DNA of 54,054 nucleotides, from positions 1 through 54,054 of the forward strand of contig JAHEZQ010000029.1 in the NCBI GenBank assembly GCA_023250955.1. Reading direction: 5' to 3'. Below, piece after piece: positions 1 to 10,148 of the stretch (the stretch's first letter is position 1; the number at the start of each line of letters is the position of its first letter). The notes below the pieces were generated by a model. That model had not been told where the DNA came from. It did not search any database and was given only the letters and a program-made list of their open reading frames with translations. Both the position numbers and the translations under genes were made by a program. This DNA is from Melioribacter sp. (GTDB lineage Bacteria > Bacteroidota > Ignavibacteria > Ignavibacteriales > Melioribacteraceae).

Positions 1-476
1 ACTAATGCACGGGCAATCGAAACACGTTGTCTTTGTCCACCTGAAAGTTCGTTGGGTTTGTGATGAATACGGTCGGATAAGCCTACTTGCTCTAGTGCTA
101 ACCTTGCACGTTCTTTTCTTTCGGATGATGAAACCCCAGCATAGATTAAAGGAAGTTCAACGTTGTGTAAGGCATTCGATCTTGCTAATAAATTGAATGT
201 TTGAAATACAAATCCAATCTCTTTGTTTCTGATTGTAGCAAGTTCATTATCATTCATCTGACTAACATTATTTCCTTTGAAATCATAAATACCTTTTGTG
301 GGAGTATCTAAGCAGCCAAGCATGTTCATTAATGTTGATTTACCGGAACCAGAAGGTCCCATGATTGCTACATATTCATTTTTATTTATCTTCAGCGAAA
401 CATCTCTAAGTGCATGAACTTCTTCGCTACCAACCTGATATATTTTAGCTATGTGTTCAATATTAATAATATTCAT
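1..476 (-). CDS. MacB-type ABC transporter ATP-binding protein (partial, 3' end outside window)
   Basis: This is the ATPase of a MacAB-TolC-type tripartite exporter and would power extrusion or lipoprotein transport from the inner membrane. The visible 158 residues contain Walker [10 protein letters not shown] (about 40-48), the Q-loop FVFQTFNLL (about 89-97) and the ABC signature LSGGQRQR (144-151). The Walker B region and the stop lie left of base 1. The ATG at 476 follows a GGAAC stretch and lies 23 bases after the stop of the adaptor gene, so the TolC-adaptor-ATPase order forms one operon. The permease (FtsX/MacB membrane domain) is expected just beyond the left edge but is not visible. 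The transported substrate cannot be read from the sequence. Confidence 0.93.
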   Translation of the reverse strand, partial: MNIINIEHIAKIYQVGSEEVHALRDVSLKINKNEYVAIMGPSGSGKSTLMNMLGCLDTPTKGIYDFKGNNVSQMNDNELATIRNKEIGFVFQTFNLLARSNALHNVELPLIYAGVSSSERKERARLALEQVGLSDRIHHKPNELSGGQRQRVSIARAL

Positions 477-499
477 TTTTGTTCCGTTCTTTATTTGAT

Positions 500-1777
500 T
501 TACTTTTTCTCGGTTCCTTTACGTTTAGATTGCATAGATACTTTTGAGCCGTCTTCTAATTCTTTTGAGATGGCACGGTAAGGACCGCTAACTATATCTT
601 CATCACCTTTTAAGCCGCTTATAATTTCAATATAAGTATCATCACTAATTCCGGTTTTAACCTCAATCATCTTAGCTTTATTTTCTTTTATTACAAAAAC
701 AACTTCTTTGGGTTTACTACTTCTGTCTTTTTTAGCTTTTACTTCATTATCAGATTGTGCTGCCTGTGGTGCTTCAGTATTTGGTTTATCAATTCTTGCA
801 GTAACACTTTGTATAGGTACCGTGAATACATTTTGTTTTTTCTCTGTTTCAATATCTGCATCGCAAGACATTCCAGGTCTGATACTATTTCCCGCATTTA
901 CAATAAGTACCTTAACTTCAAAATTTACAACTTCATCCTGGGTTCCTAGACCTTTTGTAACAGCACTGTTTCCAATTTGAGTTACAACACCTTTAAATGT
1001 TTTATCTGAAAATGCATCAACATGTACTTTTGCTGTGTCGCCAACGGAAATTAGAACAACATCATTTTCATCTACGTTAACAGTTGCTTCCATTTTACTT
1101 AGATCTGCTACTGTTAGCATTTCTGTACCCGGACTGAATCCACTTCCTAAAACTCTTTCACTTAGATCAATATTACGTTTGCTTATAGTTCCATTAATTG
1201 GAGAGTAAACAATTGTTTTATTAAGATTTGTAACAGCATCTTTCAAAGAGGCTTCTGCTTGGGTTACACCGGATTTTGAAGATTCGTAATTACTAAGCGT
1301 TTGCAGGTAAGTTGATTTAGCAGTTTCAAGTTCGGAATCGCTTGACAATTTTTTCTGAGCTAAACCTTGAATTCTTTTATAATCGGATTCAACTTTATCA
1401 AGCTGTGCTTTTGTTGAACTCAATGATGATTTTGCTTGATCAAGTCGCGCAGCAGCCATGTTACGTTGTGCTTCATAATTATCAGGCTTTATTCTTAAAA
1501 GTAGCTGCCCCTTTCTAACAACATCTCCCTCCCGTACAGGCAGATCAACAATTTCTCCGGTTGCTTCTGCACTTATCTTAACTTGATAAACCGGATTTAT
1601 TTTGCCTGTTGCAGAAACAACTTGAGTTACATTTCTCTTCTCAACTTTTTCTGTTTGGACCGATACAATTTCTTCTTTGTTACCGCTAAACACTACAAGC
1701 AGGAGAACAACAAGAAGCAAAAGTCCCAATCCTCCAAAAATAAAAAGTTTCTTTTTTGATTTTTTTCCGTTAGCCAT
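500..1777 (-). CDS. HlyD/MacA-family periplasmic adaptor subunit of efflux transporter
   Basis: This 425-residue protein bridges the inner-membrane ABC pump to the outer-membrane TolC channel. It has a Lys-rich N terminus, a single hydrophobic anchor at about residues 10-30, a lipoyl/barrel-sandwich half-motif around 65-95 ([20 protein letters not shown]), a coiled-coil hairpin at about 105-185, and a second lipoyl half plus beta-barrel from about 190 ([11 protein letters not shown]). The C-terminal third has a Lys/Ser-rich insertion at about 335-355. The start is supported by TAAGGAG upstream of the ATG. It lies 24 bases after the TolC gene and just before the ATPase gene. Length and domain order are normal for MacA-like adaptors. 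Confidence 0.93.
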   Translation of the reverse strand: MANGKKSKKKLFIFGGLGLLLLVVLLLVVFSGNKEEIVSVQTEKVEKRNVTQVVSATGKINPVYQVKISAEATGEIVDLPVREGDVVRKGQLLLRIKPDNYEAQRNMAAARLDQAKSSLSSTKAQLDKVESDYKRIQGLAQKKLSSDSELETAKSTYLQTLSNYESSKSGVTQAEASLKDAVTNLNKTIVYSPINGTISKRNIDLSERVLGSGFSPGTEMLTVADLSKMEATVNVDENDVVLISVGDTAKVHVDAFSDKTFKGVVTQIGNSAVTKGLGTQDEVVNFEVKVLIVNAGNSIRPGMSCDADIETEKKQNVFTVPIQSVTARIDKPNTEAPQAAQSDNEVKAKKDRSSKPKEVVFVIKENKAKMIEVKTGISDDTYIEIISGLKGDEDIVSGPYRAISKELEDGSKVSMQSKRKGTEKK

Positions 1778-1801
1778 TGTAATTAACTCCTTAATATAAA
1801 T

Positions 1802-3148
1802 TTATTCATATTTTGAAAAATCTAATCTACCGATAGCATTGTTTAGCTTATCGCGCTGGCGGTAAAAATCATATCCAGCATTTATTTTATTTCGAAGTGC
1901 ATCCTGATAATCTCTGCTCGCTTGAAGAACATCAAGTAAAGTTGCAGAACCAAGGTTATATCTTTCTTGATTTATCTTTCTAGTCTCTTCAGCAGCGGAG
2001 ACACTCTTCAGAGCTACATCTAAACTTTTTTTAGCGGCAACTAAATCTAAAGAAGTCTGTTTGATTTCTATTTTTATTTGTCTTTCTAATGCGAGAAGAT
2101 CTTCCTGAGCATTCATTGCGCTAACTTTTGCAAATTGTATTTGGGATTCGGTCCCAAAATTTGAAAAAATAGGAATGTTTAATGAAAGACTTACATTCAG
2201 AACTTTTCTATTAAAGAGATCACCGGTTGTAACAGCACTAGTACCATAAGAATAATTTCCACTCAATGAAGGATATATCCCGCTCTTTGCGATTGTAACT
2301 CCACTTTCGGCTGCACTTAAATTTAATTGCTGACTTTTATAATCAAAACGATTATCCAAGGCTGCATTTACCATAGCTTGTATATCGTTAAAATCTTTCA
2401 TGTATGAATCGGTATCCAAAGTTTTTTTAGCAGCAAACGGATCTACAAGAGTATAATCCTCAAGCACATTTAATGAAAGATAATTTAACAAGGAAGCTTT
2501 CGATGATTCATAAATGTTCTGAGTTTGAATAAGTAATAGTTCTGCACTTCCTAATTGAACTTGCGCAGAATAAACATCGGCAAGTGTTACAGATCCTAAA
2601 CGATTTCTTTCTTGAACTGTCTCATATAATTTCTGAAAATACTTAACATTTTCTTCTCTAACGTTCATAAGTTCTTCTGCATTTAACACAACATAAAAAT
2701 AATCTGTTGTAGTAAATACAATGTTCTGCTTTAGTTTTGAAATATTATACTCACTAGCTTTCAAATTATCTTTTCTTTCAGAAATAGTTGCATAGTTTGC
2801 TAAGCCATTAAAAAGCATAACATTACCGCCAACGCCAACACTGTAACTTCTATTTTCGGCAGTTGATGCCGGGATATCAGTTGTGTTGCCGAAGAAATCT
2901 CTTTGAACTCCGCCTTTGTCTTCTGTTCTTTGCCAGTTCCATCCAGCAGAAGCTCCAAGACTTGGTAATAATTCACCATAAGCGTTCTTCAACTGGGACT
3001 CACTTGATAAAAGATTGTTCTTAGATTTTATGAGCAAAGTATTTTTTTGCAATGCAATAGAAATTGCTTCATCTAAGGTTAATTTCTTCTGAGCATATAG
3101 TGGAAATGCCATCAACAAAACTATAAACAAAATAAAATATCTTTTCAT
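1802..3148 (-). CDS. TolC family outer-membrane efflux protein
   Basis: This 448-residue outer-membrane channel of a tripartite exporter starts with a signal peptide (about residues 1-19, ending AYA/Q-like at LYAQ). Two related halves carry the helical TolC repeats: LTLDEAISIALQKN near residue 24, and a second half near 260-440 with RYNLGSATLLDVLQASRDYQDA near the C terminus. Such a conserved NxGxxTxxDVLxA stretch is typical of the OEP family. AAGGAG precedes the ATG. It is the first gene of the efflux operon with the downstream adaptor and ATPase genes. The family is clear; the exported substrate is unknown. Confidence 0.93.
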   Translation of the reverse strand: MKRYFILFIVLLMAFPLYAQKKLTLDEAISIALQKNTLLIKSKNNLLSSESQLKNAYGELLPSLGASAGWNWQRTEDKGGVQRDFFGNTTDIPASTAENRSYSVGVGGNVMLFNGLANYATISERKDNLKASEYNISKLKQNIVFTTTDYFYVVLNAEELMNVREENVKYFQKLYETVQERNRLGSVTLADVYSAQVQLGSAELLLIQTQNIYESSKASLLNYLSLNVLEDYTLVDPFAAKKTLDTDSYMKDFNDIQAMVNAALDNRFDYKSQQLNLSAAESGVTIAKSGIYPSLSGNYSYGTSAVTTGDLFNRKVLNVSLSLNIPIFSNFGTESQIQFAKVSAMNAQEDLLALERQIKIEIKQTSLDLVAAKKSLDVALKSVSAAEETRKINQERYNLGSATLLDVLQASRDYQDALRNKINAGYDFYRQRDKLNNAIGRLDFSKYE

Positions 3149-3243
3149 TAGTCTCTCCTTTTGAGAACAATTAAGATTTACTTACTTAAGTATTATGACG
3201 AGATAAGTACTGTAAAAGTTACATTTTAAAGATAAGAAGATGT

Positions 3244-4653
3244 TTACTTTTTATTTTTAAGATATTCATCTTTTATTGACAAAAAGTAAGCATAAGCCTC
3301 TTCATAATTATTTCCAATTTTGCCATCAAGAATTGCTTCCTCGATTGCAGTCTTCATATCCCCAACAAGTTTTGAAGGAGGAATGTTACAGATTTTCATA
3401 ATTTCTTCTCCTCTAACCGGAGACTGAAACGCTCGTAATTTATCTCTTTCGCGAACTTCTTTAACTTTTTGCATTACAATTTCATAATTCTCAAGATACT
3501 TAGATACTTTATTTGGATTTTTGCTTGTTATATCAGCGCGACAAAGTGTGATCAAATCATCTAAGTCATCATCAGTGGCCACTATCATTCTTCTAATAGC
3601 TGAATCAGTCACTTCTTCATCCACTAATGCAATTGGCCGTAAATGTAAACGAATTAATTTTTTTATATAATCTAATTTGATAAGAGGAAGTTTCATCCTT
3701 TCAAAAATAGATTTCATCATTCTTGCACCAAGCTCTTCATGTCCGTGATAAGTCCAACCGATGCCGTCAATAAATTTTTTGGTTAGTGGTTTTGCAATAT
3801 CATGCACTAAAGATGCAAATCGCAGCCATAAATTATCACTTACCGATGCAATATTATCAACTACTATACATGTGTGGTAAAAAACATCTTTATGATGAAA
3901 ATCATTCCTCTGCTCTACCCCAGCAAGATTATGCAGTTCAGGAAAAATTACTTTTAAGATTCCACTTTCAAATAATAATATTAAACCGACAGAGGGTTTA
4001 TCCGCTGCAAGTATTTTTATTAACTCATCAGTTATTCTTTCTTGGGAAACAATCTTAAGACGATCAGCCATTAAACTTGCGGCTTTTAAGACAGATTCAT
4101 CAACGCTAAAATTGAGTTGTGCAGCAAAACGAAATGCTCTCATGATACGAAGCGGATCGTCATCAAAAGTTTTTTTAGCTTCAAGTGGCGTTTTTATTAA
4201 CTTTCTTTCAATGTCTTTTAATCCGTCAAATTTGTCTATCAGCTTACCAAATGTTTTTGCATTTAAAGAGACAGCCAAACTATTGATTGTAAAATCGCGA
4301 CGATTAAGATCATCATCGAGTGTACCTTTTTCTACTTTAGGATTACGACTATTGCGCTTATAAGATTCTTTACGAGCACCAACGAATTCAAGTGCAATTC
4401 TTTGATAGTTGAAATGTGCGGTTCCGAAATTTTTATAGATCGAGATTTCTTTTATCCCCAGATCATTTGCAAATTGCTCGGCAAAATTAATTCCATCACC
4501 GACAACAAGAAAATCCATTTCATTTTTATTTCGTTTTAAGATAATGTCGCGAACAAATCCACCAACAAGATAAAGTTCTTCATTTCTTTTATCAGCAAGC
4601 AAAGAAGCAGTTTTTAGAAAATTATATTTATTTAGTTCTTTTATGAAATCCAT
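3244..4653 (-). CDS. CCA tRNA nucleotidyltransferase / poly(A) polymerase family protein with HD domain
   Basis: The protein probably adds or repairs the 3' CCA of tRNAs, which fits the two tRNA genes in this window, as neither encodes CCA. The nucleotidyltransferase head has GGFVRD (31-36) followed by NEMDFLVVG; the catalytic carboxylate pair, usually DxD, reads E45-x-D47. A PolyA_pol RNA-binding region (IKTPLEAKKTFDDDPLRIMRA at about 152-172) follows, then an HD domain with HHKDVFYHT and LVHDIAKP at about 252-290. The 469-residue length suits the Bacteroidetes-type CCA enzymes with an HD tail. The ATG lies 4 bases after the stop of the membrane peptidase gene, so translation is probably coupled. 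It is last in the kinase-murA operon. Confidence 0.9.
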   Translation of the reverse strand: MDFIKELNKYNFLKTASLLADKRNEELYLVGGFVRDIILKRNKNEMDFLVVGDGINFAEQFANDLGIKEISIYKNFGTAHFNYQRIALEFVGARKESYKRNSRNPKVEKGTLDDDLNRRDFTINSLAVSLNAKTFGKLIDKFDGLKDIERKLIKTPLEAKKTFDDDPLRIMRAFRFAAQLNFSVDESVLKAASLMADRLKIVSQERITDELIKILAADKPSVGLILLFESGILKVIFPELHNLAGVEQRNDFHHKDVFYHTCIVVDNIASVSDNLWLRFASLVHDIAKPLTKKFIDGIGWTYHGHEELGARMMKSIFERMKLPLIKLDYIKKLIRLHLRPIALVDEEVTDSAIRRMIVATDDDLDDLITLCRADITSKNPNKVSKYLENYEIVMQKVKEVRERDKLRAFQSPVRGEEIMKICNIPPSKLVGDMKTAIEEAILDGKIGNNYEEAYAYFLSIKDEYLKNKK

Positions 4654-4657
4654 TGCA

Positions 4658-6901
4658 TCACTTTGAATAGTTTACTTTTATTCCATCGTGGTTATTCTTA
4701 AACCAATTAATCATTCTTAAGTTTTCAATAAATGAATAATTACTATTATCATCTTTCTTATAATCTAATGATCTTACTGCAAAATACTGTGCTGTTTCAT
4801 AATCTAGGATTCTTAAAGCATACTTAGAAACTTCCAATGCAGCATAGCTAGATGAGAAATCCTGGACTTTAATGCTACCCTTTAATTGAGCAATTAAATT
4901 ATTTAGAATAGAATCTTCATCAGCAGAAAGACTTATCAGTGATGGAATTGAAAAATATTTTATTCCTTTCGAATTAAGAGATAATATTTTTTGAAGCTTT
5001 TGTTTTTTATTATAATTCAAATAATTTTTTAAGGAATCAACACCCTCTTCTAAAATAGATTTTCTAATTAACACTTCATTTGTAAAATTTATGTGGGGAT
5101 TTTGGACAAGAAGCGAATCATACTCAGAAATTGCTTTAGCGGATTGATTCGTTTGAATCAACAAGTCCCCAAATATCAATTCTAAATTAAAATAGAATTG
5201 ACTTGTTTTAAAATTAACTATTTGATTGCTCAAAAACTCTGTAGCTACTGCATATTTTTTTTCAGCTGAGTAAGATGCAACGATCCCAAGTAACGACTTA
5301 TAAGAATTTGAGTAATTGTAAACATATCTGAATAAATCTAAAGCTTCTGAATATTTTGTATTGTTAAATAATACCCACGCTTTTTTTACGTCGGAAGCCG
5401 CCATTCGTGGGCAATATTTTTTAAAGATACTTACACCCCCAAAATAAAGTTGAGCTTTATACTTATTGGATTCAATTGGATAATCTTCTAGGAATAATTC
5501 GTAGTCTTTTGTTAATTCATTTAGATTTTTACCATATACTCTTGGAAAATCAATCACTCCATATAAATATTTAATCTTTGATGTACCAAATTTATCTTCA
5601 AGATATTTTAGAAAAGATCCGGCATAAATATATGAGATGGATGATATCTGAGTGAAAAAATTATAACCACTAAATAGTTTTTCAATAGGGTATTTGTAAC
5701 CAGCAGCAAAGGCAAGTTTGGCCATGTAATGGATCGGGTATCCGTCGTAATTATTTTCAATTGACATAGCAAGACCTTCAATCATTGCCGGATTAAAGTC
5801 AGCTGAAACTTTGAATGGTGTGTGGCCAAATTCCCCAGCTAAAATATGTATCAGTTCGTGTTTTAGAGTTCCTCCATAATTATAGTAGTTCAAAAAAATT
5901 TGATGCAACCATGGTTTCGCTATATCTGCATTTCCTGAACCCAGTAATTCTCTTTTACTTTCTCTACCAGGAAATAAATATGAATCAACTTGATAATTAA
6001 TCGATTGATTAAGTTGAGTCTCTATCTGTTCAAGGTAGTATTCGTGAAGAAGTGCATTATACAGGCCATCTTTCTTCCTTATAAGTGAATCTGGTAAATG
6101 AATCTGGAAATTATTTGTAATTATTTTTGAAGGAAGTTCTTTCTCAATACGATTTTTATCAGTTGCAAAAAATAATTTTGGTTTCAATATCGCAAAGGAA
6201 GATGAGATTAATAGTAGAGTTAATACAATTAGAATTTTTTTAATTATACTACTATTTATGATAATGATAGAAAAGTAAAAAACTAAAATGAAAAAACTTA
6301 GATTGAAAATTCTATATGCTAATAAAATACGATCAACAGACAAATCTTCATCGTAAATAGTACCGGGGAAATAACCAAATATTGGATTATAAAAATAGAT
6401 TTGAGGATTAAAGAAGAACTCTAATAACGAAGAAATTATTAACCCAGTTAAAATTACAATAAAAAAATAATAAGAATATTTTCTTGATAATCTTGTACAA
6501 AAATTTCCTAGCATACCACCAAAAAAAAAGGAAGGTATTGAAATTATTAAATAGAAATAAATACCACCTTTGATTGGGCAATTAGAATTCAGAATACTTG
6601 ATAAAAATCCAATTATAAATGGAATAATTATTGAAATTGAAACAAACCATTTATTCTTAAATAACAAATCGGTAACACTTATTACAAAATTTTCCCTTTG
6701 TACATTAATTATTCGTAACCCACCAATGATAAATAAAAGAATTCCATTAACTACAGAAAATTCATAACCTAGAGTGTTAGTAAGTGGTAAAAATGTTAAT
6801 AAAAGATTAATAATAATGAGGAATAAAATTAAAACTATAGTGATATTTGAATGAAATTCTTTCTGTGGAATATGCAAATTAAAATTCCGAAGTTGAAACA
6901 C
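4658..6901 (-). CDS. Polytopic membrane protein with MA-clan (gluzincin-like) HExxH peptidase domain and TPR-like C terminus
   Basis: This 747-residue protein has about seven N-terminal hydrophobic segments (about 20-42, 48-66, 86-106, 115-136, 143-162, 196-216, 221-240). An extracytoplasmic domain follows with H348-E-L-I-H352 and a downstream glutamate in MIEGLAMSIE (E375), the zinc-ligand layout of gluzincins. Residues from about 500 onward form helical repeats resembling TPRs (SEALDLFRYVY, AISEYDSLL). The start is GTG at 6901, inside the last codons of murA (23-base overlap), with no upstream ATG in frame. The domain plan is read directly; the substrate is unknown. Position behind a sensor kinase and murA hints at an envelope role, which is inference. 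Confidence 0.7.
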   Translation of the reverse strand: MFQLRNFNLHIPQKEFHSNITIVLILFLIIINLLLTFLPLTNTLGYEFSVVNGILLFIIGGLRIINVQRENFVISVTDLLFKNKWFVSISIIIPFIIGFLSSILNSNCPIKGGIYFYLIISIPSFFFGGMLGNFCTRLSRKYSYYFFIVILTGLIISSLLEFFFNPQIYFYNPIFGYFPGTIYDEDLSVDRILLAYRIFNLSFFILVFYFSIIIINSSIIKKILIVLTLLLISSSFAILKPKLFFATDKNRIEKELPSKIITNNFQIHLPDSLIRKKDGLYNALLHEYYLEQIETQLNQSINYQVDSYLFPGRESKRELLGSGNADIAKPWLHQIFLNYYNYGGTLKHELIHILAGEFGHTPFKVSADFNPAMIEGLAMSIENNYDGYPIHYMAKLAFAAGYKYPIEKLFSGYNFFTQISSISYIYAGSFLKYLEDKFGTSKIKYLYGVIDFPRVYGKNLNELTKDYELFLEDYPIESNKYKAQLYFGGVSIFKKYCPRMAASDVKKAWVLFNNTKYSEALDLFRYVYNYSNSYKSLLGIVASYSAEKKYAVATEFLSNQIVNFKTSQFYFNLELIFGDLLIQTNQSAKAISEYDSLLVQNPHINFTNEVLIRKSILEEGVDSLKNYLNYNKKQKLQKILSLNSKGIKYFSIPSLISLSADEDSILNNLIAQLKGSIKVQDFSSSYAALEVSKYALRILDYETAQYFAVRSLDYKKDDNSNYSFIENLRMINWFKNNHDGIKVNYSK

Positions 6902-8144
6902 GTTCTATATCAGCTCCTAATGATCTAAGCTTTTCTTCAATTCTTTGGTATCCTCTATCAAGATGATATACTCTCAGTACCTCTGTAGTCCCCGATGCAG
7001 CCAAGCCTGCTATTACTAGTGAAGCACTAGCTCTCAAATCAGTTGACATAACCTTAGCACCTTTTAATGCTTTGACACCCTTAATAACAGCACTATTATT
7101 AACAACTTCAATATTTGCTCCCAATCTATTCAATTCCGGCACATGATTAAACCGATCATGATAAATATTATCAATTATTGTAGAAGTACCATTTGCCAGC
7201 GACATATACGAAGTCCACTGAGCTTGCATGTCTGTTGGAAAACCAGGATAAACAGATGTAGTTACATCAACACTTTTGAGAATAAAATTTTCAGCATCTA
7301 TTTGAATTAAATTATTATTAATCAATAAATTAACCCCACTTTCTTCTAGTTTAGATAATACTGATTGAGTGGTTCCAAAATTTTTATATTTCAAACTTAT
7401 CCTACCATGAGTTATAGCTGCAGCTGTCATTAGTGTTCCCGCTTCAATTCTATCGGAGATATTTTCAATTGTTGATGAATTTAATTTTTCTGATCCCTCA
7501 ATCTCAATTGTGGTAGTACCTATACCCGATATTTTTGCTCCCATCAATTGCAAATACTCTGCTAATAAGGTTATTTCCGGTTCAATAGAAGCATTTGTTA
7601 TTAAGGTTGAACCTTTTGCAAGTGATGCTGCCATTAGTGTATTGCCAGTAGCCCCAACAGATGAAATATCAAAATGAATTTTAGTCCCTTGCAACCTATT
7701 GGATTTAGCAATTATATATCCTTCTTCAAGTTGTATTTCTGCCCCTAACTTTTTCATAGCCTCTAAATGTAAATTGATAGGTCTCGGTCCCCACGCACAA
7801 CCCCCAGGCATTGATACTTTTGCATATCCATATCGAGCTAGCAAAGGTCCTAATACATAAACAGATGCTCTCATTTTTTTTACATGTTCATAAGGTGCAA
7901 TTTGATTTATAATTTGGTTGGTATCTAAAGTTAAAATATGATTATTAAATTGTGTTTTTACACCTAAATGATTTAGCAATTTAATCATTGTATAAATATC
8001 ACTTACTTCGGGAGTATTTGTAATAACATTAGTTCCTGAATTGAGGAGAGTTGCCGGCATTAGTGCTAAAGCTGAATTTTTTGCGCCACTAACTTCAACT
8101 GTACCGCTAAGTTTTTTACCACCATTTATTACAAATTTATCCAA
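6879..8144 (-). CDS. murA: UDP-N-acetylglucosamine 1-carboxyvinyltransferase
   Basis: MurA transfers enolpyruvate from phosphoenolpyruvate to UDP-GlcNAc, the first committed step of peptidoglycan synthesis in the cytoplasm. The 421 residues match the usual length. Visible landmarks are the N-terminal GAKNSAL (20-26, Lys22), the catalytic loop MPGGCAWGPRP with Cys116, and the C-terminal DLRASASLVIAGLAA with the conserved DR motif in LDRGYQRIEEKLRSLGA. The retained Cys predicts fosfomycin sensitivity, unlike the Cys-to-Asp enzymes. The gene lies 8 bases after the Ser/Thr kinase gene and overlaps the peptidase gene by 23 bases, so it sits in the middle of a tightly coupled operon. Confidence 0.96.
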   Translation of the reverse strand: MDKFVINGGKKLSGTVEVSGAKNSALALMPATLLNSGTNVITNTPEVSDIYTMIKLLNHLGVKTQFNNHILTLDTNQIINQIAPYEHVKKMRASVYVLGPLLARYGYAKVSMPGGCAWGPRPINLHLEAMKKLGAEIQLEEGYIIAKSNRLQGTKIHFDISSVGATGNTLMAASLAKGSTLITNASIEPEITLLAEYLQLMGAKISGIGTTTIEIEGSEKLNSSTIENISDRIEAGTLMTAAAITHGRISLKYKNFGTTQSVLSKLEESGVNLLINNNLIQIDAENFILKSVDVTTSVYPGFPTDMQAQWTSYMSLANGTSTIIDNIYHDRFNHVPELNRLGANIEVVNNSAVIKGVKALKGAKVMSTDLRASASLVIAGLAASGTTEVLRVYHLDRGYQRIEEKLRSLGADIERVSTSEF

Positions 8145-8152
8145 GAAATATC

Positions 8153-10057
8153 CTATTGAATTTTGAACATCATTCCTTTTACACCAGCAATAAATATTTG
8201 CCCCACTGGACTAATAGATAAGCAGTTCATATTAGATGATATTTGAGATTCTACGATATTCCAATTTTCACCCTTATCCTTAGTAACTAAAATAGTACCT
8301 AAGTTGCCAATAATTATAGCATGATCATCTGAAATGTATTTTACTTTCTGAAATCCGGTAGTCAATTTAGTTTCAATTCTTTCCCATGAATTACCATAGT
8401 TAGTAGACCAGAGTATTGTGCCGTTTCCGCCAACTATCAATCCATATCCATTTTCTCTCAGGTCAATAGATTTTAAATAATTATCAGTTAAAGAAGTTTC
8501 AACTTTATCCCATGAATTACCACTATTTGTTGTTGAAAGTATAACTCCATTCCATCCTACTGCAAATCCTCTCTTTGAGTCAAAAAAGGAAAGATCAAAT
8601 ATAATTTCATTTACGTTTGTTGTTACTTTATTCCAATTTATTCCACCATTTGTAGATTTTAGAATAAGTCCTTTATTACCAGTTATGAAGCCAACATTAT
8701 TATCAATAAATTTTATTTTAAAATATTTATAACCTCTTTCCAGCGGTATAGATTGAAGTGAGTCAATATTATTTGCACCTAATAGAAGAGAAGATGAATC
8801 GCCAACAATTAGGGATCTACCATTTGGGAACAGATAAATATCACTTAATGGAATTGCTCGGTTAAGATTTTTACTAATCCAAGTTTTCCCATTATCAGAG
8901 GAAGTAATAATAGTTCCTGAATCGCCAACCGCAGCTGCAAATTTTTCACTTGCAAAAAAAATAGAATTCAAATTATTCTGAACACCGTTTTCAATTTTAG
9001 TAATCTCACTAAATTTGAATTGCTTACCCTCTGATGAAAAGAGTTGCTGGATACTATATTTCTTAAATTTATCTAATTGATTAGATGTTATTAAAGCATT
9101 CACTTGATTATAAACAAAATAAGAAAGTGCAATCATTAAAACTGCAAACCCCACAAAGGCTGACCAGGCAAATAGTTTATATCTTTTTGAACGAGGTTTT
9201 GAACGGTTGAAATAGCTTGAGTATAGTTTTGCTACGTGTTTATCTAATTCTTGTACATCATTAAACATTTCTTCACAAGAATTATATCTATTCATAGGAA
9301 GCTTTTCCATAGCTTTGAGGAGAATCTTATCAACTTGCTCGGGAATCCCAGCCATCTTTTCAGAAATCCGTGGGGCTGATTTTTTAAGATGACTATCCAT
9401 AACTTCATATTCGCTTTGATAATCAAAAGGTGGTTGACCAACTATCATTTCATATGCTGTACAACCAATCGAATATATATCACTTCTATTTGTTACTTCT
9501 TCACCACGTACTTGTTCTGGACTCATATAATAGACTGTACCAATTTTTGAACCTGTCTTAGTCATATCATTTTCAACAAGTGATTTCGAAATACCGAAAT
9601 CCATTATTTTAGTTATACCTTCTTTATTTAGAATGATATTTGACGGTTTAATATCTCTATGAATAAATCCTTTTGAATGTGCATAACCGATACCAAGCAA
9701 TAATTGTTTGATTATATAGATCACATCATATAAATTAAACCTGCCTTGACGTTCAATAACTTTTTCAAGACTTTCTCCTTCTACATACTCCATCACTATA
9801 CCAAGCAAATCTGAATATTCAATAAACCCGTGTACAGTTACAATATTGGGGTGTGATAGTTTAGCATGGTTCTTAGCTTCGCGTTTAAATCTTTCAATAA
9901 ATCTTTCTTTATCTAATACATGAGAGTTTAACATCTTAATGGCAACATATCTATCAAGCTTTGTGTCAAAAACTTTATAGACAATCCCCATCCCTCCTTT
10001 TCCCAAAACAGAGACAATTCGATAATTCTCGATCATTTTACCAATTAGATTTTCCAT
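8153..10057 (-). CDS. Transmembrane Ser/Thr protein kinase with extracytoplasmic Ycf48/BNR-like propeller
   Basis: The N-terminal half is a complete Hanks-type kinase: glycine loop GKGGMG (19-24), VAIK with Lys41, HRDIKPSN (133-140, Asp135), DFG (153-155) and MSPEQ (178-182). A basic stretch and one membrane segment (about 294-316) follow. The outer half (about 330-634) carries repeated Asp-box/Ycf48-like units such as SSDNGKTW, NGGINW, NSGNSW, NYGNSW and DKGENW, each about 40-45 residues apart, predicting a beta-propeller. PASTA repeats, common in peptidoglycan-sensing kinases, are absent. AAGG lies directly before the ATG. It is the first gene of the murA operon; the ligand and phosphorylation targets are unknown. 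Confidence 0.92.
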   Translation of the reverse strand: MENLIGKMIENYRIVSVLGKGGMGIVYKVFDTKLDRYVAIKMLNSHVLDKERFIERFKREAKNHAKLSHPNIVTVHGFIEYSDLLGIVMEYVEGESLEKVIERQGRFNLYDVIYIIKQLLLGIGYAHSKGFIHRDIKPSNIILNKEGITKIMDFGISKSLVENDMTKTGSKIGTVYYMSPEQVRGEEVTNRSDIYSIGCTAYEMIVGQPPFDYQSEYEVMDSHLKKSAPRISEKMAGIPEQVDKILLKAMEKLPMNRYNSCEEMFNDVQELDKHVAKLYSSYFNRSKPRSKRYKLFAWSAFVGFAVLMIALSYFVYNQVNALITSNQLDKFKKYSIQQLFSSEGKQFKFSEITKIENGVQNNLNSIFFASEKFAAAVGDSGTIITSSDNGKTWISKNLNRAIPLSDIYLFPNGRSLIVGDSSSLLLGANNIDSLQSIPLERGYKYFKIKFIDNNVGFITGNKGLILKSTNGGINWNKVTTNVNEIIFDLSFFDSKRGFAVGWNGVILSTTNSGNSWDKVETSLTDNYLKSIDLRENGYGLIVGGNGTILWSTNYGNSWERIETKLTTGFQKVKYISDDHAIIIGNLGTILVTKDKGENWNIVESQISSNMNCLSISPVGQIFIAGVKGMMFKIQ

Positions 10058-10148
10058 ACCTTATCGCTAACATTTATTGAATCTAATATAAGAAATTCTC
10101 CTTTTTCTTTTGTTATTACTAAATGAAATAAGTATCAAAATCACTTTC

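Noticed and set aside
708-980. Plus-strand frame of 90 codons opposite the efflux adaptor
   Set aside because: It lies fully antisense to the well-supported adaptor gene and shows no family motif.
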